Both the position numbers and the translations under genes were made by a program. A stretch of 8,879 nt of DNA from CAZOWW01 sp964583765. GTDB lineage: Bacteria > Actinomycetota > Actinomycetes > Actinomycetales > Kineosporiaceae. The notes beneath the pieces are model-generated. The model was not told the origin of the DNA, searched no databases, and was given only the letters and a program-made list of their open reading frames with translations. Each line of letters begins with the position of its first letter. The first letter of the stretch is position 1. Shown here piece after piece: positions 1-5,581 of this stretch. The DNA lies in NCBI GenBank assembly GCA_964583765.1, contig CAZOWW010000178.1:1-8879 (forward strand). Direction: 5' to 3'.

Positions 1-26
1 AGGGCCTCGCGCATGCTCTCGGGCAC
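1..26 (-). CDS. Start of a gene cut by the left window edge, downstream of the sigma factor
   Basis: Two bases after the sigma-factor TAG stop, a GTG codon at 26-24 opens a frame that runs off the window (reads VPESMREA). A GGAGG ribosome-binding site lies at 32-36, inside the last codons of the sigma gene and five bases before the GTG, which is an ideal spacing. This arrangement suggests an operon partner translated just after the sigma factor. In actinomycetes the gene following an ECF sigma factor is often a membrane-anchored regulator or anti-sigma factor, but only eight codons are visible, so no function can be assigned. Confidence 0.45.
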
Positions 27-28
27 GC

Positions 29-772
29 CTACCTCCGCTCCCTGGTCGAAGCGGCTGGCGGCCGCTCACCTTGTTCATGTCCGCTCGACGGACCGACCTG
101 CGGGATGTCCCCCGAACGCACCCACCGAGACATCGCACCGTGATCGTCCGAAGGGCCCAGAGACGCCTGCACCCGGCGTCGCGCACGGGTGAGTGCCGAG
201 GTCACCGCCCGCTCGGACAGCCCCAGGGCTCGGGCCGCCTGGGCGCAGGTGAGTTGCTCCACCAGGACCAGTTCGGCCACCATGCGTTCCCGCTCGGGCA
301 GCGCACCCAGCGCTTGCCACACCTGGGTCATCGCCGCAGCCGCGGCCAAGGCCCCAGTGACGGCCTCGGCGTGATCGGGCACCGGGTCGGCCCCCACCGT
401 CCGCTCATACCGCTCCAAGGCACCGGCATACCGTGCCTGGGCACGACGTGCGTTGCGCACCACGTTCACGGCGATGCCGAACAGCCACGGCCGCAGCGAA
501 CCGTCCACCACCACGGCGCGTCCCCGCGTACGCCAGGCCTCCAGGAACACCACGGACATCAGGTCCTCGGCCTGATCCGCGTCCCGGCATCGGCGAAGGC
601 ACAATCGGAAGACCTCCTGCACATGCGCATCGAAGACCACCCCGAACGCCCGCGGATCCCCCGTCCGGAATCCGTCCACGACTCCCGGTCGGTAGCAGCC
701 GTCCCCGTCCTCGACCAGTGCGTCACCCACACCTTCCCCTCGGACGTCCTCCACTCGGGATTGACCAGTCAC
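29..772 (-). CDS. RNA polymerase sigma factor, ECF/sigma-70 family
   Basis: A 247-residue protein with the two-domain layout of ECF sigma factors, which direct RNA polymerase to a dedicated set of promoters. Region 2 spans roughly residues 41-112 (DPRAFGVVFDAH, QAEDLMSVVFLEAW, RPWLFGIAVNVVRNARR), covering core-enzyme and -10 recognition. Region 4 spans about 151-203 (ALGALPERERMVAELVLVEQ, then a helix-turn-helix around AQAARALGLSERAVTSALTRARRRV) for -35 recognition. An Ala-rich linker joins them. The C-terminal 40 residues are polar and probably disordered. The outermost start is GTG at 772 with a weak ribosome-binding site; GTG at 730 (residue 15) has AGGGG five bases upstream and may be the true start. 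It is probably cotranscribed with the truncated gene at the window edge. The target regulon cannot be read from the sequence. Confidence 0.9.
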   Translation of the reverse strand: MTGQSRVEDVRGEGVGDALVEDGDGCYRPGVVDGFRTGDPRAFGVVFDAHVQEVFRLCLRRCRDADQAEDLMSVVFLEAWRTRGRAVVVDGSLRPWLFGIAVNVVRNARRAQARYAGALERYERTVGADPVPDHAEAVTGALAAAAAMTQVWQALGALPERERMVAELVLVEQLTCAQAARALGLSERAVTSALTRARRRVQASLGPSDDHGAMSRWVRSGDIPQVGPSSGHEQGERPPAASTRERR

Positions 773-792
773 GGCCAGGCCCCACAGATCAG

Positions 793-834
793 GTTGACAA
801 ACTCAGAGATGGGCGTTGACGTGCTCCCTACAGT
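793..834 (+). promoter_or_regulatory. Divergent promoter region with GTTGAC direct repeats and a leaderless-type -10 box
   Basis: This short gap separates the sigma-factor gene from the divergent hypothetical gene. GTTGAC occurs at 793-798 and 815-820, same orientation, 22 bases (two helical turns) apart. TACAGT at 829-834 fits a -10 box and ends six bases before the ATG at 841, the geometry of leaderless actinobacterial transcripts. No good -35 lies 16-19 bases upstream of that box, so the promoter call is tentative. The GTTGAC repeats could be an activator or sigma-dependent site for either gene. Confidence 0.35.
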
Positions 835-840
835 GGCCCC

Positions 841-1617
841 ATGGGGCTCGATGCGTTCGTCTACTGCCGGTGCTGGCAGGACGGCCTGACGCCTCCGGCA
901 CCCGTGGGACCCGTCGGCTTCGACGACGAGGGCTACCTGAGCCTGCTCGTCGACAAGGACGGGTACACCGCCGCTCACGCCGCTCTTCATGCCTGGACAG
1001 CGCGTGCCTGCGCACACGAACGGATGGAACAGGCCAGCGAGCGTGTCGCCAGCTGGCCGGGATTGCGCCTGTTCCAGCAGGCGTTGGAGTCGGCGGGGTG
1101 GTCGCACTTCCCCACCCTGCAGGCGGAGTTGCCTAGCGCCAACGGTGGTCGGATGTCGGCCGAGGCGGCCGCTCGGGTTCTCGACGAGCTGGACTTCTTC
1201 GTGCAGCAGGCGGTCATGGGCGATGAGGTCGTGGTGGTCGATGAGGCGACCGGAGAGGTGGCGTTGAGGTACGTCGCCGCGTACCGGGGCGTGTGGATGC
1301 TGACCTCCGGCTATGAAGCTGAGGTGGACCCCGATGGGTTCTTCGTCCTGGACGTCGGTTCCGATCCGCCTGCCACGTTGTTCAGGTCCACCCGGTTCCG
1401 GCAACGGGTGGTCCCCGACGGCCAGGTGGAGTTCAGCGATGCGGCGAGCAGCGTTCGCATCACCATGGCACCGGTGGGAGGCCCCGAAACGGCGCCCGAG
1501 CGACTGCGCATGGAGCTCCGACACCAATCGCCGGCCGACTTCAACTACATCGTTACGCCGTTGCGCCGCCTATGTCAGGCCGCGGTGGAGACCGGCAACC
1601 CTGTAATGTGGTTCTAG
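841..1617 (+). CDS. Conserved hypothetical protein with CxC N-terminus
   Basis: A 258-residue soluble, acidic protein, with no signal peptide or membrane segment. It opens with MGLDAFVYCRCWQDG, a Cys-x-Cys pair at residues 9 and 11. I associate this type of opening with actinomycete hypothetical proteins of unknown role, though this is from memory and not from a search. The middle (about residues 65-125) is helical with a conserved-looking stretch GWSHFPTLQAELPSANGG; the C-terminal half is beta-rich (VVVVDEATGEVALRYVAAY, DGFFVLDVG). The ATG at 841 has no convincing Shine-Dalgarno sequence but is preceded by a possible -10 box, consistent with leaderless translation. It is divergent from the sigma-factor gene and followed by a long gap, so it looks monocistronic. 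The Cys pair might bind metal, but no further Cys ligands are clustered with it. Function unknown. Confidence 0.82.
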   Translation: MGLDAFVYCRCWQDGLTPPAPVGPVGFDDEGYLSLLVDKDGYTAAHAALHAWTARACAHERMEQASERVASWPGLRLFQQALESAGWSHFPTLQAELPSANGGRMSAEAAARVLDELDFFVQQAVMGDEVVVVDEATGEVALRYVAAYRGVWMLTSGYEAEVDPDGFFVLDVGSDPPATLFRSTRFRQRVVPDGQVEFSDAASSVRITMAPVGGPETAPERLRMELRHQSPADFNYIVTPLRRLCQAAVETGNPVMWF

Positions 1618-1976
1618 CCAGGGCTCCAGCGAGGTCGATAAGACACGCCGGACCGACCGGGCAAATCACCAACGCCATGCATTGGGGCGCGGTCAGTCCT
1701 GCAGGTGGTCTGCCGACTTCCGCGGCCGTTCACCCCAAGCTCTTCACGAGATGGTTCGGGCGTGTGGCTTTCGCGGTCAGGGCCAGCGGCCAACTCCAGC
1801 CGGTCGAGGCCTGGGTAAGTCAACAGCACCTGACTCCGGCCTGAGCCGGCCCACTGGCACCCACATCCTTTCCTTGATCGATTGCATGGCTGCTTGGCGG
1901 GGCCACCGCGTGCGGGATAGCGGTTGGTGATCCAAGATCCCTTGGCCCTCGCCGGGACCCGATGTTCGCACCGCCA
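1618..1976. other. 359-base gap between convergent genes, no recognisable gene
   Basis: No frame here combines a ribosome-binding site, a start codon and actinomycete-like codon bias; third-position GC bias is weak in every frame. The only structure I can point to is a short hairpin, CCGGC-CTGA-GCCGG at 1836-1849, without a T tract, which might help terminate the upstream gene. No tRNA cloverleaf, CRISPR repeat or insertion-sequence end is visible. It could be decayed coding DNA or plain intergenic sequence. Confidence 0.5.
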
Positions 1977-2549
1977 CTATGCGTCCCACCACCGTGGCAG
2001 GAAGACATCCGGGGTGTCCGGTGAGGTGAAGTGGAAGGGGATGCCGAGGCGCTCTGCGACGGCTTGACCCAACCGCGTCGCTTCCTCCGCCTCCGGCCAC
2101 GGAGGCACGTCACCGTTGAAGAGTCGCAGGTCCGTTCCGTGACGGAGCACGGCCAGGGCGGTCTCGGCTCGTGGGTTTCGGGATACGGCGGCCAGGTAGA
2201 CGCACCATCCCTGCGTGTCGCCGTCCCAGAGGGCCTCGATGGCCTGGGCGGGCGTGGGGAGCGAGGACACCGCAGCCAGCAGCGAGTCGACGGTGGGTGC
2301 TGGCGGGCGAACGATGCGGTCGGCGAGGGCAACGAAGCGATCGGCGACGAGTTCCATGCGGGTGCGAAGGGTGGGCCGCGGCTCAAGCCCACAGTCCCTC
2401 AGCGTCTCAATCGCGTGGATTCTTCGCCCAGCTATCACAAGGGCATCAACGCGCTGTCTCACGTCTTCGGGTAGCTCGTCCCAACGCAGACGGTCGCCGC
2501 CTGCCGGACGATCAACCGTGCCACCGGGGTTGTTCTCGGTCAAGGTCAT
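1977..2549 (-). CDS. Hypothetical protein with L7/L12-CTD-like helical motif
   Basis: A 190-residue protein if read from the ATG at 2549. Residues about 22-55 (DELPEDVRQRVDALV, then AGRRIHAIETLRDCGLE) resemble the first helices of the ribosomal L7/L12 C-terminal fold, where AGRKIxAIKxLRE is typical; the following LKEAKDxV part is not conserved. The second half contains WCVYLAAVSRNPRAETALAV and a C-terminus WPEAEEATRLGQAVAERLGI, suggesting a small alpha/beta domain, and ends DVFLPRWWDA. No membrane segment is present. Start choice is uncertain: AGGAGG lies only one base before the ATG, which is unusually close, while a GTG at 2603 would add 18 residues but lacks a ribosome-binding site. It stands alone, convergent with the 841 gene and divergent from the small gene at 2692. 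Role unknown; it could be an immunity-like or regulatory protein, but nothing shows it. Confidence 0.7.
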   Translation of the reverse strand: MTLTENNPGGTVDRPAGGDRLRWDELPEDVRQRVDALVIAGRRIHAIETLRDCGLEPRPTLRTRMELVADRFVALADRIVRPPAPTVDSLLAAVSSLPTPAQAIEALWDGDTQGWCVYLAAVSRNPRAETALAVLRHGTDLRLFNGDVPPWPEAEEATRLGQAVAERLGIPFHFTSPDTPDVFLPRWWDA

Positions 2550-2691
2550 GCCTCCTGCCGCTTGTCTGGCCTGCAAGGTGATCGAGAACCCCGATCCAGC
2601 CACGCCGCTCGGTCAGTACGGCCGCTGGGCGGCGTCCTGTCGGTGGACGTGGCCAGGATGACGACGAGGCGTTCCCACTGGGGAGGACACG

Positions 2692-2886
2692 ATGTCGCAG
2701 GTAGAGATCAGGTTGCGTGGCCGGCGTCTTGAGCAGTTCGACGCCGACGTTGATCCTGAGGATGAGATCACTTGTGTGGCTCTGCTCCGACGCCGTGCGG
2801 TGGAGCTGCGCCGGCCGGTCGGGCAGCTCACGCTGCGGATCTGGCCCGACCGGCGTCCCGGCCGCCGGCGCGAGTACCGAGCCTGA
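2692..2886 (+). CDS. Small hypothetical protein, 64 residues
   Basis: A 64-residue protein starting MSQVEIRLRGRRLEQFDADV. The ATG is preceded by GGGAGG at 2681-2686 with five bases between, a strong ribosome-binding site that supports real translation. The N-terminal half has an acidic stretch (DADVDPEDE), while the C-terminal third is very Arg-rich (RRRAVELRRPVGQLTLRIW, RRPGRRREYRA), consistent with nucleic-acid or partner-protein binding. No Cys/His metal site or membrane segment is present. Codon bias is high-GC as in the neighbours. It is separated from the convergent cupin gene by a hairpin that overlaps its own stop codon. Family not recognised. Confidence 0.7.
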   Translation: MSQVEIRLRGRRLEQFDADVDPEDEITCVALLRRRAVELRRPVGQLTLRIWPDRRPGRRREYRA

Positions 2887-2918
2887 GCGGAGGTCCGCTC
2901 TCGCTCGTGGGCTCAGGC
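2881..2918. terminator. Nested inverted repeats between convergent genes, likely bidirectional terminator
   Basis: Two overlapping perfect inverted repeats start at the stop codon of the small gene. GAGCGG (2885-2890), loop AGGT, CCGCTC (2895-2900) forms a tight hairpin. GCCTGAGC (2881-2888) can instead pair with GCTCAGGC (2911-2918). They share bases, so only one full stem can form at a time. The next gene, the cupin, ends at 2934 on the other strand, so the structure lies where both transcripts should stop. There is no T tract, which is common for actinomycete terminators. Confidence 0.55.
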
Positions 2919-2933
2919 CTGTCGGCGCCTTGG

Positions 2934-3290
2934 TCAGGAGACGGCGGACGGCCAGCGCACGGTGACGACGACGGAGTCCTCCTCGGCCTGCCAGGAGTGG
3001 TCGATGCCCGGGCCCCAGACGACATAGTCGCCCTGGCGAGCCAGGGTGGTGCTGCCGACGGTCAGGTCGAGGCGGAAGCGGCCGCTGACCATGAGCAGGA
3101 GGGTGGTTCGCTGGTCGTCGGCGGTCCACTCCGCGCGGGTGTCTCCGGCGGGGTGGATGCCCCACTTGACCTCGACCGCTTCGGAGGCGCGGACGGCGCC
3201 GAGGGAGGGGTCCACGAAGTGCCCCAGGAGCCATCCTCTGTGCTGGCCGGCGTCGTCGTTGGCGTTCCCGGCGTACCAGTTGTCTGCCAT
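2934..3290 (-). CDS. Small cupin-fold protein coupled to the HTH-Nudix regulator
   Basis: A 118-residue single-domain cupin. Motif 2 is clear near residues 87-99: G-DYVVW-GPGIDH fits the Gx5PxGxxH pattern. Motif 1 is degenerate: WGIHPAG followed by RTTLLLMVSGRF keeps the Gly end but only one His, so the metal site is incomplete and ligand binding without catalysis is possible. It has no signal peptide. Similar proteins are, as I recall, sometimes mislabelled signal peptidase I; no peptidase Ser/Lys motif is visible here. Its ATG overlaps the TGA of the upstream HTH-Nudix gene (TGATG), with GGAG about eight bases before the start inside that gene, so the two are translationally coupled and probably act together. 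It may sense or bind a small molecule for its partner; this is inference. Confidence 0.87.
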   Translation of the reverse strand: MADNWYAGNANDDAGQHRGWLLGHFVDPSLGAVRASEAVEVKWGIHPAGDTRAEWTADDQRTTLLLMVSGRFRLDLTVGSTTLARQGDYVVWGPGIDHSWQAEEDSVVVTVRWPSAVS

Positions 3291-4939
3291 CAGAGGATCT
3301 CCAGTTCTATCGACGGTAGGTCCACGCGCTGCTCGCCCAGTTGGTCGAGGCGGCGAAGTCCTTGGAGGAGTGCGAACAGCCCTTCGTTGCTCCAGGCGGG
3401 GTCGCGAATGAGCTCACCGAGCGCGCTTCGGTCCAGGGAGGAATAGCGCCGCAGCCCGGAGGACTCCCAGTTCGCCTCGATGACGCCGCCGAATTGTTCC
3501 CACCAGGTGGGGTCGTCGATGACGATGAGTCCGGGGAATTCGTAGTTCCCGGTGAGGAGGTTCACGCCGAATCCGGTGCACTCCATGCGCCAGATGCTGG
3601 GGTCGTCGTGGTCGATCAGCCACTTCATGGCCGGTGACAGTCGGCTGGGGTGCATGGGGTCGGCGCATTTCTGGTCGCCGAAGGTGCTGTCGACGTCCTC
3701 GCGGCCGAACAGCTCCTCCTCGAGTTCGCGCTCGAGGGTGGCGCCGAGGTGCACATCCTCGCTGTAGTCGGCCAGGGGCTGGTGGAAGGCCTTGGGGATC
3801 ACCGACAGGCGGCGATTGCCGTTGAGTACCTTGCCCGATCTCTCCTGGACGAGGAGCACGTAGTCGGATGTCCCGCGGCGCGCTCTGCTGGCTGGCCGGG
3901 CGATGGCGCACAGCGCGAGCGTCCCGCCGACGCACAGGCGGTCGTGCAGGTGGACGGCGGCCGACAGGTCGGGCAGCTGGTGGGCTCGCAGGGGCAAGGC
4001 GGCCGGGGAGAGAGCACGCGCGTCGGAGACGGCGTCGAGCAGCTCGTTCTCGAGGAGGTCCAAGGTCAGGGCGTAGCTCGCGAAGTCGCAGAGTCCGAAG
4101 CGTCCGTCGAGCGCGCCGTCCTGAGCGGTCAGCGACCGTAGGCGGAACAGGGGCGCGTTGACCAGGCGGGTGTGTGAGGCCAGGACCTGGGCCAGGCGCC
4201 GCACGGCAGCGCGTGTGCCGGTGTCGTCGAGCACCGCGCGGTCGTGATCCTCGGTGGGGCCTACGGAGAACCGGTCGAGTCCTTGGTTCAGCGGGAGAGC
4301 CAGGTCCAGCCACTCGCTTCGGGTGAGGACGCTGGTCAGGACGGGGTATCCGTCGCAGGCTGCGCGATACCTGACGTAGGGCGGTTGGGGTTCTCCGTAG
4401 TAGGCCCAGAGCGCGTCGGCGATAGTCGAGCGGCGGACCATTCCCCAGTGGTGCTGCTGGTCCTGGAGCACAGAGGAGTCCAGGGACAGCAGCGCGGTGG
4501 CGACCCGGCGCCGGGCCTCGCCCTGGGGCCAGCCAGCCATCGTGTCGAGCCGGCCGAACGCGGCAGCGATATGGGGATCCGTGCGGAGCCGTTCCGCGAC
4601 GTCCGGTTGCAGGGCGTGGCGCCCAGCCAGCGCCTGTTCGGGGGCCGGCGGCAGATCGCGTGCGGGCTCGGCGCGGCCTTTGCCTGCGGCCGGGGACTCC
4701 GGTCCGGACAGTTGTGCGAATCTCTCCAGCTCGGGTGGCTTGAGCCGGGCCAGGACCGAGTCCAGCGCCTGTTGGATCTCCAGTCGTGGGGTGATCTCGG
4801 GCCGGTCGTGCCAGGCGGCGATGGTGCGGACCGCCACGCCCAGGTGATTCGCGAACCCTTCGTTGGTCATCCGCAGGCAGGCCTGGAGCCGGCACGCTTC
4901 CAGACCCGTCCACTTGTCGATGACGGGCACCGGCTCCAC
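3290..4939 (-). CDS. XRE-type HTH regulator fused to a variant Nudix-like domain (Pif-like candidate)
   Basis: A 549-residue protein. Residues about 9-65 form a helix-turn-helix of the type common in streptomycetes (KWTGLEACRLQACLRMTNEG, then FANHLGVAVRTIAAWHDRPE). A Pro/Ala-rich linker (70-105) leads to a helical middle (110-340). Residues 358-412 hold a Nudix-like stretch: strand SDYVLLVQERSGKVL, then ATLERELEEELFG, where R404-E405-L406-E407-E408-E409 matches REUxEE, but the upstream Gx5E spacing and the following Gly position deviate. Hydrolase activity is therefore uncertain. Nudix enzymes cleave nucleoside diphosphate-linked compounds; the pSAM2 conjugal immunity factor Pif carries a Nudix motif, and this gene lies in a comparable transfer-element context. 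Start GTG at 4939 follows GGAGG-rich sequence; a second GTG at 4930 is possible. Phased repeats upstream suggest autoregulation. Confidence 0.87.
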   Translation of the reverse strand: MEPVPVIDKWTGLEACRLQACLRMTNEGFANHLGVAVRTIAAWHDRPEITPRLEIQQALDSVLARLKPPELERFAQLSGPESPAAGKGRAEPARDLPPAPEQALAGRHALQPDVAERLRTDPHIAAAFGRLDTMAGWPQGEARRRVATALLSLDSSVLQDQQHHWGMVRRSTIADALWAYYGEPQPPYVRYRAACDGYPVLTSVLTRSEWLDLALPLNQGLDRFSVGPTEDHDRAVLDDTGTRAAVRRLAQVLASHTRLVNAPLFRLRSLTAQDGALDGRFGLCDFASYALTLDLLENELLDAVSDARALSPAALPLRAHQLPDLSAAVHLHDRLCVGGTLALCAIARPASRARRGTSDYVLLVQERSGKVLNGNRRLSVIPKAFHQPLADYSEDVHLGATLERELEEELFGREDVDSTFGDQKCADPMHPSRLSPAMKWLIDHDDPSIWRMECTGFGVNLLTGNYEFPGLIVIDDPTWWEQFGGVIEANWESSGLRRYSSLDRSALGELIRDPAWSNEGLFALLQGLRRLDQLGEQRVDLPSIELEIL

Positions 4940-4965
4940 CTCCCCTCCTCATGAAGCATTCTCGG

Positions 4966-4996
4966 GAATTACTGCACTGCTACTGCACTGGAACAA
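4966..4996 (-). promoter_or_regulatory. Candidate promoter of the HTH-Nudix/cupin operon
   Basis: On the minus strand, TTGTTC (4991-4996) and TAATTC (4966-4971) are separated by 19 bases and lie about 27 bases before the GTG start at 4939. The match to consensus is moderate and the spacer is longer than the usual 17. Two CTGCACTG repeats lie exactly inside the spacer (4972-4979 and 4983-4990), so a protein bound to them would block RNA polymerase or distort the spacer. Promoter assignment is inference. Confidence 0.4.
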
Positions 4997-5012
4997 CTCC
5001 CGTTCTGCACTG
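4970..5012. repeat. Three helically phased TWCTGCACTG direct repeats, putative operator
   Basis: TACTGCACTG at 4970-4979, TACTGCACTG at 4981-4990 and TTCTGCACTG at 5003-5012, all in the same orientation. The starts are 11 and 22 bases apart, so all three lie on the same face of the helix. They sit just upstream of the HTH-Nudix gene start and overlap its candidate promoter. The HTH-Nudix protein is the obvious candidate to bind them (autoregulation); the GntR protein, whose gene ends at 5084, is the alternative. The repeats are seen directly; the binding partner is inferred. Confidence 0.65.
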
Positions 5013-5083
5013 GACGTGCATGTTTCGCCCGCCGGGATTGCGTTTCACTGGTGGACATGCAGAACGGACTTCACGGCGCGAAC

Positions 5084-5431
5084 TCATTGCGGGGATGGAT
5101 GTTCCCCTCGTTCCAGGAGGGCCACGCGCTCCGCGAGTTCGCGTACGTGGTTCTCCAGTGCGGCGATGCGGGAAGGGACATCGCTCGGCGTCTGGGCACT
5201 ACTCGCCGAATCGGCGATGAAGTAGCCCTTCGTGGAGCCGGCCCGGATGAGTCCGTCGTCGCTGAGCTGAGCCAGTGCCTTCTGGACCGTCTGGGCCGAG
5301 ACCGCGAACTGTGCGGAGAGCTCACGGATGGAGGGCAGGCGTTGCCCGGGCAGGAGTGCCTTGTCGGCGATCTCTCGGCGGAGATCGGCGGCCACCTGCA
5401 GGTACGCGAAGCGGTGGGCCTCAAGGGTCAT
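5084..5431 (-). CDS. GntR-family transcriptional repressor (KorSA-like by position)
   Basis: A 115-residue protein, too short for a ligand-binding domain of the FadR or HutC type. Residues 1-75 form a GntR winged helix: YLQVAADLRREIADKALLPG, then QRLPSIRELSAQFAVSAQTV, then QKALAQLSDDGLIRAGSTKG. The key features LPSIRELS and the QTVQKAL recognition helix are intact. Residues 86-108 (SRIAALENHVRELAERVALL) make a short C-terminal coiled coil, probably for dimerisation. This compact architecture is typical of repressors of actinomycete conjugative elements; pSAM2 KorSA is a GntR protein that represses itself and the replication/transfer activator. The ATG at 5431 fits the start of the conserved domain although its ribosome-binding site is weak. 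It is divergent from the WhiB-led transfer operon across a palindromic region, which is the likely operator. Confidence 0.92.
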   Translation of the reverse strand: MTLEAHRFAYLQVAADLRREIADKALLPGQRLPSIRELSAQFAVSAQTVQKALAQLSDDGLIRAGSTKGYFIADSASSAQTPSDVPSRIAALENHVRELAERVALLERGEHPSPQ

Positions 5432-5465
5432 GCCCGCAGGATACCCATCCGTAGCGACACGAGTG

Positions 5466-5496
5466 GTTGTAGTGGCTGTACCGCTTGTGCTACAAC
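5466..5496. promoter_or_regulatory. Palindromic operator with overlapping divergent promoters (GntR/WhiB)
   Basis: GTTGTAG (5466-5472) and CTACAAC (5490-5496) form a perfect inverted repeat with 17 bases between. Because of the symmetry each strand offers TTGTAG, 18 bases, TACAAC, a plausible -35/-10 pair, so the same 31 bases could serve as promoters in both directions. Inside the spacer, the TGTA of TGTACC repeats part of the half-site. The GntR start is about 35 bases from its -10 and the WhiB start about 85 bases from the other. A GntR dimer bound here would shut off both. The repeat is observed; promoter and operator roles are inferred. Confidence 0.6.
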
Positions 5497-5524
5497 AAGA
5501 GAGTCGGTTCGTCTGACATGGAGC

Positions 5525-5555
5525 GGCCTCGGAGGGCTGGTACCCCGCCGAGGCC
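5525..5555 (+). promoter_or_regulatory. Leader hairpin upstream of the WhiB gene
   Basis: GGCCTCGG (5525-5532) pairs with CCGAGGCC (5548-5555), and an inner GGG/CCC pairing is possible around the loop CTGGTA. The stem is eight perfect GC-rich base pairs and lies in the expected 5' leader of the WhiB transcript, ending 26 bases before the ATG. It has no T tract, and the ribosome-binding site GGGAG at 5572-5576 is outside it. It could be an attenuator, an mRNA-stabilising stem or a protein-binding site. Confidence 0.5.
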
Positions 5556-5581
5556 TGGTGCACCGGGACTTGGGAGTAGCG

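Noticed and set aside
71..889. Plus-strand open frame across the sigma factor
   Set aside because: Antisense of a clear sigma factor; composition is His/Pro/Arg-rich without any motif and no ribosome-binding site is seen.
1618..1976. tRNA gene or attachment site in the long gap
   Set aside because: I looked for a TTCGANNC-type T-loop with matching acceptor stems and found no complete cloverleaf; no repeat flanking pair is visible within the window.
2512..3234. Minus-strand frame of 240 codons over the cupin and small gene
   Set aside because: Low-complexity Arg/Pro product that overlaps two better supported genes and a terminator-like hairpin.
3414..4952. Second long minus-strand frame, 512 codons, over the HTH-Nudix gene
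   Set aside because: It is a shifted frame of the same strand with Arg/Pro/Gly-rich product and no domain, while the frame ending at 3290 contains the HTH and Nudix-like motifs.
5051..5581. N-terminal extension of the WhiB frame
   Set aside because: It would cross the GntR gene and the palindromic promoter region; the ATG at 5582 has its own ribosome-binding site and gives a normal Wbl length.
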